Part shown: positions 14,736-18,239 of the stretch, in pieces
How positions within the stretch are numbered: position 1 is the first letter of the stretch
Layout of the letters: every line of letters starts with the position of its first letter
Source of the DNA: DASXZH01 sp036502005
GTDB lineage: Bacteria; Armatimonadota; Fimbriimonadia; Fimbriimonadales; Fimbriimonadaceae
Length of the DNA: 18,239 nt
Reading direction: 5' to 3'
Assembly: GCA_036502005.1 (NCBI GenBank)
Contig: DASXZH010000092.1
Location: 1 to 18,239 of the forward strand
Notes under the pieces: model-generated
Databases searched by the model: none
The model's input: only the letters and a program-made list of their open reading frames with translations
What the model was told of the DNA's origin: nothing
Translations under genes and position numbers: made by a program

Positions 14736-14771
14736 TTCAGACCAGGGTTTCCGAGGTCGTTTCCTCGGGAC

Positions 14772-14963
14772 CTCCCCCGGTTCGCGGACTCGCTCCACGA
14801 AAGGGGCACCCGATCCGGACGAGCCATCAGACGGGATTCCCCCTTAAACGCCCCCCGAATGGATTCGACACCGCCCCTCCGCCCGAGACCAGGTTGCGTT
14901 CCGGTACGGCTCGTTCGGGGCCCTCTCGAAGCGTGTTGCCCCTCATCGAGGGCGAAGCACGCT
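14772..14963. repeat. Mosaic GC-rich intergenic repeat, copy B, with hairpins
   Basis: Positions 14772-14872 match copy A (95-284), exactly so over the first 20 bases, with about three quarters of bases alike after that; the 86-base insert of copy A is missing. A block like CCCTCCGCCCGAG (14875-14887) that lies near the front of copy A comes at the back here. Nearby hairpins are CCGAGG/CCTCGG (14751-14768) and a nested pair, AGCGTG/CACGCT (14930-14935, 14958-14963) around CCCTC/GAGGG. The 310-base gap between mutS2 and the minus-strand gene ending at 14999 holds only this element and the mutS2 upstream array; the long open frames across it are not protein-like. Confidence 0.6.
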
Positions 14964-14998
14964 CAGACGGCGGCAACGCATCACGTAAAGCGCGTATT

Positions 14999-15940
14999 TC
15001 ACTTTTTGGTTTTAACCGCAGTATTCTTTGGTGCCGAACCGCGGGCAGGTTTCGTAGGAGTCGTATTATTGGAGGCGGCGGAGACAGCTGGAGGGTTCGC
15101 AACCGAAGCTGCGGGAGTTGGTGCGTTTGTAGCTGGGGCAGCGGAAGATTGAGCCCCGCCAACAATCTCAATGTCAGTTACAGGATGGATCTCCCAGCAC
15201 GTGGCTCTCCAATCTCCCGCCTTGCTGTTGTTTAGGGTTGCAGCAGAACCTTTATGTTCTGCGTCATAAAATTGCCACCCAGTCACCTCGACCTCGGTGC
15301 CTGGTTTCAGCGCTGTCTTCAAGTCTTGGGTGGTCTGACCGACCAGTCCGGAATTGCCTGCCAGCCTAAATCGCGGAGTGACCTCGACAATAAAGCACTT
15401 CATAAGATCCGTCGTGCCTTTTTCGGGCGAAAGATAGATGTGAGTGTCCCACCACTGCTGATCAGGCGTTTGGCAGTTGCAGGTCTCAGCCCCACCGGGT
15501 TTGACCTTCACGACATAAGCTTGAACATCGGCTCCCTTTGCTTGGTTAAGGTGCGTCGCCTGGCCCGGGGGCGGTTCGGTCGTAAATACGGATGCCGTTG
15601 CCGTATAATCGATATCGTCAGCTTCGTCGGGCGCAATATATCGATTCTTTAAATCGTTGGCGGCGGCGACATCCGGTGTCAGGTCTGCTCCGCCAGGCTT
15701 GCTGCCACCATTCATCGAGCAAGTTCCGTTCTCAATGAGCAAGGGGAAGTTTGTTGAAGATGTCGTTGCCGTCAATCCCGTAAGCCCCGCTGCAATGACT
15801 GCCCCTGCTGCTGCCGTGCTAACTTTCTTTATGCCTTGCTTCTTCTTGAAAGCCTGAAAACTCTTAAATGCCGAGTTTCTCTGGTCGACAATAGGAGTTG
15901 ATGATGGATCGTTTTCTGGCACGGGCGGTATTTTGCTCAT
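14999..15940 (-). CDS. Anchored extracytoplasmic protein of unknown function
   Basis: A 313-residue protein. The N-terminus is cytoplasmic and basic before one membrane span (about 41-60), so the rest should face the periplasm or outside. The core (138-262) is a beta-rich domain with notable fixed points: VQAYVVKVKPGG, TCNC at 153-156, DTHIYL with His167, VEVTPRFR, VEVTGWQFYD and WRATCWEIHPVT with Cys248 and His252. I recognise this TCNC...DTHIY...WRATCWEIHPV pattern from uncharacterised bacterial proteins, with an OB-like outline. The Cys and His residues could bind metal or form disulfides. The tail (263-313) is Ala/Pro-rich and ends in lysines. The ATG has AAAGAGG 5 bases upstream and overlaps the preceding stop by 4 bases. 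Confidence 0.8.
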   Translation of the reverse strand: MSKIPPVPENDPSSTPIVDQRNSAFKSFQAFKKKQGIKKVSTAAAGAVIAAGLTGLTATTSSTNFPLLIENGTCSMNGGSKPGGADLTPDVAAANDLKNRYIAPDEADDIDYTATASVFTTEPPPGQATHLNQAKGADVQAYVVKVKPGGAETCNCQTPDQQWWDTHIYLSPEKGTTDLMKCFIVEVTPRFRLAGNSGLVGQTTQDLKTALKPGTEVEVTGWQFYDAEHKGSAATLNNSKAGDWRATCWEIHPVTDIEIVGGAQSSAAPATNAPTPAASVANPPAVSAASNNTTPTKPARGSAPKNTAVKTKK

Positions 15941-17064
15941 ATATTAACCTCTTTTGGAGCTGCCTGCATGCCTGATTGCGCCTTCTGGGTGCCGACGGTA
16001 TCGTGAGGGATACGGCCTGGGTCGCCGGGCTTGTCCCCGGCGGCGGTCTCCACCGGAGAAGTCCCGGCCGAGCGTATAGTCATGATCTTGTTCAATGCGT
16101 CGAACCAGAAAGGGGCTCCAAGTGAAGCCGCAAAGATGGTTATTATCATCCCGAGGAGTTTCCGTCCCCAGTCGCCAGGTGTCTGCGGAAACGCGCGTGG
16201 ATCGCCTGCCGTATTGCTCCAGCCTATTAGGCTGAATGCGGCTTGCTTCTCTGCAGGCATCAGCACGGTGGCATCCATGGGTGGGCTCCCAGTGGCGACG
16301 CGAGTCCCAGCAGTGCCCGCGGTACCAGTTGTGCCCGTAGTCCCCGTGGTGCCGGTCGTTGTCGTAACGGGAGGCGTTGTTGCCTTGAGCGCATCGGCAA
16401 GAGTTTTAGCAGCACCTACGGACTGAGCAGCCGCCACCGGGTTCGACATAAGAGTGTTGGAAATCATCAAAGTGTCGCCGTTAGCAATCAGCACTACCGC
16501 AGTGGCGACACAAAACGTGATCACCTGAATTCGTTTCTTGTACCAACCGCTCGCCCGCATCATCACGGCGTTGTACCAAGTCTCAATATTCTTTCTTGCC
16601 GCATCCAGGTCGTTGTTTGCTGAAGCAATCATAGGGCGCAAGATTTTGAGGGTTGATTCATCGTACTGAGCCAAATCAAACTGGGCCAAGAGACTCGTTC
16701 CGGGTTGATCCGCGTGCGCGGGATCTTTAACGTTTAGAAGGCTAGTCAAAGCGATCGAAAAGATATTGGGTTCCAAGTATGAGGGAGCCTTACAAGTATC
16801 ACCAGTGGAATCTCCCGTGGCAGGATTCACAGACTTCGTGGACGTGTACGAAGAGCTTAGTACGAGATCATGGTTCAGGATTTGATGTGCCAGTCGGTGG
16901 GCGTCGGGCCCGGTGAACATGCCGTGGATAGCGTCCACAAGGTTTTCGGCCCTTAAGCTCAAGAACTGGGCAATCGCTTCGTTCAACGAAGTGCATATCA
17001 GCGATAAGACAAGATAAATGAAGATAAGACCAATCGCAACATCCAGAATTGTCGAATTAAACAT
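15937..17064 (-). CDS. Multi-span membrane protein of unknown function
   Basis: A 375-residue protein starting at the ATG at 17064: GAGGTG lies 4 bases upstream and a promoter 22 bases before that. An upstream in-frame ATG at 17121 would sit inside the -35 box and is rejected. One span is at about 7-26 (LDVAIGLIFIYLVLSLICTS), followed by NEAIAQFLSLRAENL. Two more are at about 178-197 and 303-328, the last reading GAPFWFDALNKIM. Between spans two and three lies a Thr-Gly-Thr repeat (about 235-254). The N-terminal and FWFDALNK signatures recall a widespread uncharacterised membrane family. Its stop overlaps the start of the anchored protein downstream, so the two are translated together and probably form one complex. 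The function is unknown. Confidence 0.8.
   Translation of the reverse strand: MFNSTILDVAIGLIFIYLVLSLICTSLNEAIAQFLSLRAENLVDAIHGMFTGPDAHRLAHQILNHDLVLSSSYTSTKSVNPATGDSTGDTCKAPSYLEPNIFSIALTSLLNVKDPAHADQPGTSLLAQFDLAQYDESTLKILRPMIASANNDLDAARKNIETWYNAVMMRASGWYKKRIQVITFCVATAVVLIANGDTLMISNTLMSNPVAAAQSVGAAKTLADALKATTPPVTTTTGTTGTTGTTGTAGTAGTRVATGSPPMDATVLMPAEKQAAFSLIGWSNTAGDPRAFPQTPGDWGRKLLGMIITIFAASLGAPFWFDALNKIMTIRSAGTSPVETAAGDKPGDPGRIPHDTVGTQKAQSGMQAAPKEVNI
16303..16365 (-). repeat. 9-base tandem repeat coding for Thr-Gly-Thr units
   Basis: Seven 9-base units encode a TTT block followed by four TGT and two AGT triplets within the membrane protein. The units vary at third codon positions (ACC/ACG/ACA/ACT), so the repeat is old or selected at the protein level. 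It probably forms a flexible linker outside the membrane. Confidence 0.6.
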
Positions 17065-17092
17065 GTAGCACCTCAGTAACTCTATTCTACAT

Positions 17093-17121
17093 ATTATAAA
17101 CATAAACGCTTTAAAATACAA
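17093..17121 (-). promoter_or_regulatory. Near-consensus sigma70-type promoter for the membrane protein pair
   Basis: On the minus strand: TTGTAT (17121-17116), a 17-base spacer and TATAAT (17098-17093). The predicted start near 17086 leaves a leader of about 22 bases with GAGGTG before the ATG at 17064. Between this promoter and the heptamer array lies a small hairpin (CCCC/GGGG arms at about 17154-17170). Confidence 0.8.
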
Positions 17122-17209
17122 ACTTTTTAGGCTAACTGGTTAAAAGACTGCATCCCCTCGATACGCGGGGACCTAACCCTTTTCTCGCGCTTCGGCATCG
17201 ATAACCTGA

Positions 17210-17244
17210 CACCCGTCACACATCACCCGTCACACGCCACAATA
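17210..17244 (+). promoter_or_regulatory. Heptamer array (CAC class) ending in a -10-like box before the cvfB-like gene
   Basis: Five 7-base units without a break: CACCCGT, CACACAT, CACCCGT, CACACGC, CACAATA. CACAAT (17238-17243) ends 5 bases before the GTG at 17249. A GTCACA (17215-17220) lies 17 bases upstream of it and matches TTGACA at four positions. It parallels the mutS2 upstream region, including a CTGA just before the first unit. Confidence 0.5.
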
Positions 17245-17248
17245 GGCA

Positions 17249-18085
17249 GTGCGAATCGGTGAATATCAAGACCTCCGCGTTATGCGTGAGACCAATAACG
17301 GCATGTACCTGGCCGATTACGAGGCGGAAGTGCTGCTCCCCCGTGGACAGTGCCCTCAAGACATAGAAATCGGCGAGAGCCTACGTGTGTTCGTTTACAC
17401 CGACTCGGAGGACCGGCCAATTGCTACCACCCATAAACCGATTGCCACTGTCAGCGAGTTCGCTCTCTTGAAAGTTGTGGCCGTTACGCCCGCTGGGGCC
17501 TTTATGGATTGGGGCATCGCCAAAGACCTGTTTTGCCCGCTTAAAGAGCAGACCGTTTGCTTTAACGAGCACGAAAAGCATTTGGTTAGGGTCTATCTTG
17601 ATCAGCTCACCCAACGGGTGGTTTGCAGCTCTAATATCGATAAGTTCTTGAGGCCAACGGGCGAGGAGTTGGAAGTCGGGCAGCCCATAAAGATCATGAT
17701 CGCCAGTTTGGGACGGGATCGAATAAAAGTGATTATCAACGGGGCAATAAGGGGCTCACTCTTTCCGGATGAACGCTTTGGCCGTTTTGAACCGGGCGAT
17801 GTGCACGATGCCTTTGTGAAGGCAATCCGACCGGAGGATAAAAAGGTGGCCGTGTCCCTGCGGCCCTTGGGCTATAAGGCGGCGTTAGGCATGCGGGAGG
17901 TGGTTTTGAAGGCGCTGAAGGACAACCAAGGATTTGTGCCACTTACCGATGGTTCTTCGCCCCAAGAGATCCATCGCTGGTTCGGGATGAGTAAAGGGGC
18001 GTTTAAGAAGCTGATTGGGACCATGTATCGAGAGGGCGAGATCTCGCTTGAGAGCCACGGAATTAGGCTGAAAGGGAATTTTTGA
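17249..18085 (+). CDS. cvfB: CvfB/YitL-like S1 RNA-binding protein
   Basis: A 278-residue protein with the CvfB layout. An N-terminal S1-like barrel (about 1-62; MRIGEYQDLRVMRETNNGMYL) is followed by a second S1 domain (about 68-130; LKVVAVTPAGAFMDWGI) and a third (about 140-210; KIMIASLGRDRIKVIINGAI). A C-terminal winged helix comes last (about 222-278; SSPQEIHRWFGMSKGAFKKLIG). CvfB in staphylococci binds RNA and affects virulence gene output; in other phyla the role is general RNA binding and unclear. The GTG start fits the family's N-terminus. No ribosome site beyond a weak AGG is seen, but a -10-like box is adjacent, so a leaderless mRNA is likely. The stop TGA is part of a heptamer array. 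Confidence 0.9.
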   Translation: MRIGEYQDLRVMRETNNGMYLADYEAEVLLPRGQCPQDIEIGESLRVFVYTDSEDRPIATTHKPIATVSEFALLKVVAVTPAGAFMDWGIAKDLFCPLKEQTVCFNEHEKHLVRVYLDQLTQRVVCSSNIDKFLRPTGEELEVGQPIKIMIASLGRDRIKVIINGAIRGSLFPDERFGRFEPGDVHDAFVKAIRPEDKKVAVSLRPLGYKAALGMREVVLKALKDNQGFVPLTDGSSPQEIHRWFGMSKGAFKKLIGTMYREGEISLESHGIRLKGNF

Positions 18086-18111
18086 TTTTTGATTTTTGAT
18101 TTTGGATTTTG
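18077..18111. repeat. Heptamer array, GATTTTK class
   Basis: Five units: AATTTTT, GATTTTT, GATTTTT, GATTTTG, GATTTTG. The first two overlap the last codon and TGA stop of the cvfB-like gene, and the last touches the end of the insertion sequence. The 7-base period and GATT core match the array at 10771-10805. Confidence 0.65.
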
Positions 18112-18239
18112 GGTCTACGAGATTTTCTGTGGGTTAGGTCTAATCTTAACCGATGGACGGTTCAGATCTTTACACACGTTTGCTGGGTGTCAGCGCTCCT
18201 TGGTTTGTCTCTTCTGTAGAGTTTGACGAGAGCAGCCAG
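18111..18239 (+). mobile_element. Left end of an ISL3-family insertion sequence (truncated by window edge)
   Basis: The element appears to begin at GGGTCTACGAGATTTTCTGT (18111-18130), a terminus of the style seen in ISL3 elements, followed 42 bases later by the transposase start. The exact end could be 18111 or 18112, because the flanking heptamer also ends in G. ISL3 elements make 8-base target copies; the left flank candidate is GGATTTTG or its neighbour. The right end is outside the window. Confidence 0.6.
18153..18239 (+). CDS. ISL3-family transposase, N-terminal fragment
   Basis: Twenty-nine codons are visible to the window edge. The residues MDGSDLYTRLLGVSAPWFV and then SVEFDESS follow the standard ISL3 transposase opening: a short helix with LLG, the P-W-x-V motif and the V-E-F-D strand, just before the zinc-binding domain. 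The DDE catalytic domain lies beyond the window, so completeness cannot be judged. The ATG fits the family start; no strong ribosome site is visible. It is transcribed in the same direction as the cvfB-like gene, 67 bases after its stop. Confidence 0.7.
   Translation, partial: MDGSDLYTRLLGVSAPWFVSSVEFDESSQ

Noticed and set aside
14726..15235. Long plus-strand frames over the mutS2 upstream gap
   Set aside because: They run through copy B of the repeat and antisense to the minus-strand gene at 14999-15940. Composition is Arg/Gly/Ser-rich and not protein-like.
17065..17121. N-terminal extension of the membrane protein to the ATG at 17121
   Set aside because: It would overlap the promoter's -35 and -10. 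The ATG at 17064 has a good ribosome site and places the first span at the N-terminus.
17206..17244. CRISPR-like array
   Set aside because: Units are 7 bases long and contiguous, with no spacers and no cas genes.

Overview
The window looks like chromosome of a free-living Gram-negative-type bacterium. The housekeeping set (MutS2, cytidine deaminase, a CvfB-like S1 protein, a DUF1844 protein), the dense 4-nt ATGA/GTGA overlaps, the mixed ATG/GTG/TTG starts and several starts with a -10 box directly before them remind me of Armatimonadota (Fimbriimonadia). That placement is inference from the style of the proteins and promoters; no rRNA or marker gene proves it.

Layout. 1-443: the tail of an unidentified gene, then a GC-rich mosaic intergenic repeat (copy A). 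444-4903 (+): five overlapping genes for surface-polysaccharide synthesis: a HAD phosphatase/mutase, a sugar-type nucleotidyltransferase, two GT-A-like proteins and a two-domain GT2 protein. 4900-5147: a small minus-strand ORF with a TATAAT box and a 9+9 palindrome around the start of the next gene. 5136-6927 (+): DUF1844, an unknown helical protein and a two-domain GNAT. 7126-8433 (+): a two-domain rhodanese and an unknown protein, closed by a strong intrinsic terminator that reaches into the convergent BON-domain lipoprotein gene (8449-8895, -). 8988-9479 (+): a secreted NTF2-like protein, apparently leaderless, whose stop codon interlocks with that of a membrane-bound class III cyclase-like gene (9476-10711, -).

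14688 down to 10926 (-): mutS2, cdd and an Ig-like lipoprotein, probably one transcription unit. 14689-14998 holds a heptamer-periodic promoter region and copy B of the mosaic repeat. 17064 down to 14999 (-): an uncharacterised pair, a multi-span membrane protein translationally coupled to an anchored extracytoplasmic protein, behind a near-consensus promoter (TTGTAT-17-TATAAT). 17249-18085 (+): the CvfB-like gene. From about 18111 an ISL3-family insertion sequence begins and runs off the edge.

The least expected signal is a set of intergenic arrays with a strict 7-nt period. Two CAC-class arrays lead in phase into a CACAATA that sits 5-6 nt before the start codons of mutS2 and the cvfB-like gene. 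Two ATT-class arrays lie between genes. Other points: the cyclase has Asp and His where class III enzymes carry Asn and Arg; the Smr domain of MutS2 has His where the family has Asp; and the 14999-17064 pair is the best candidate for an undescribed system.
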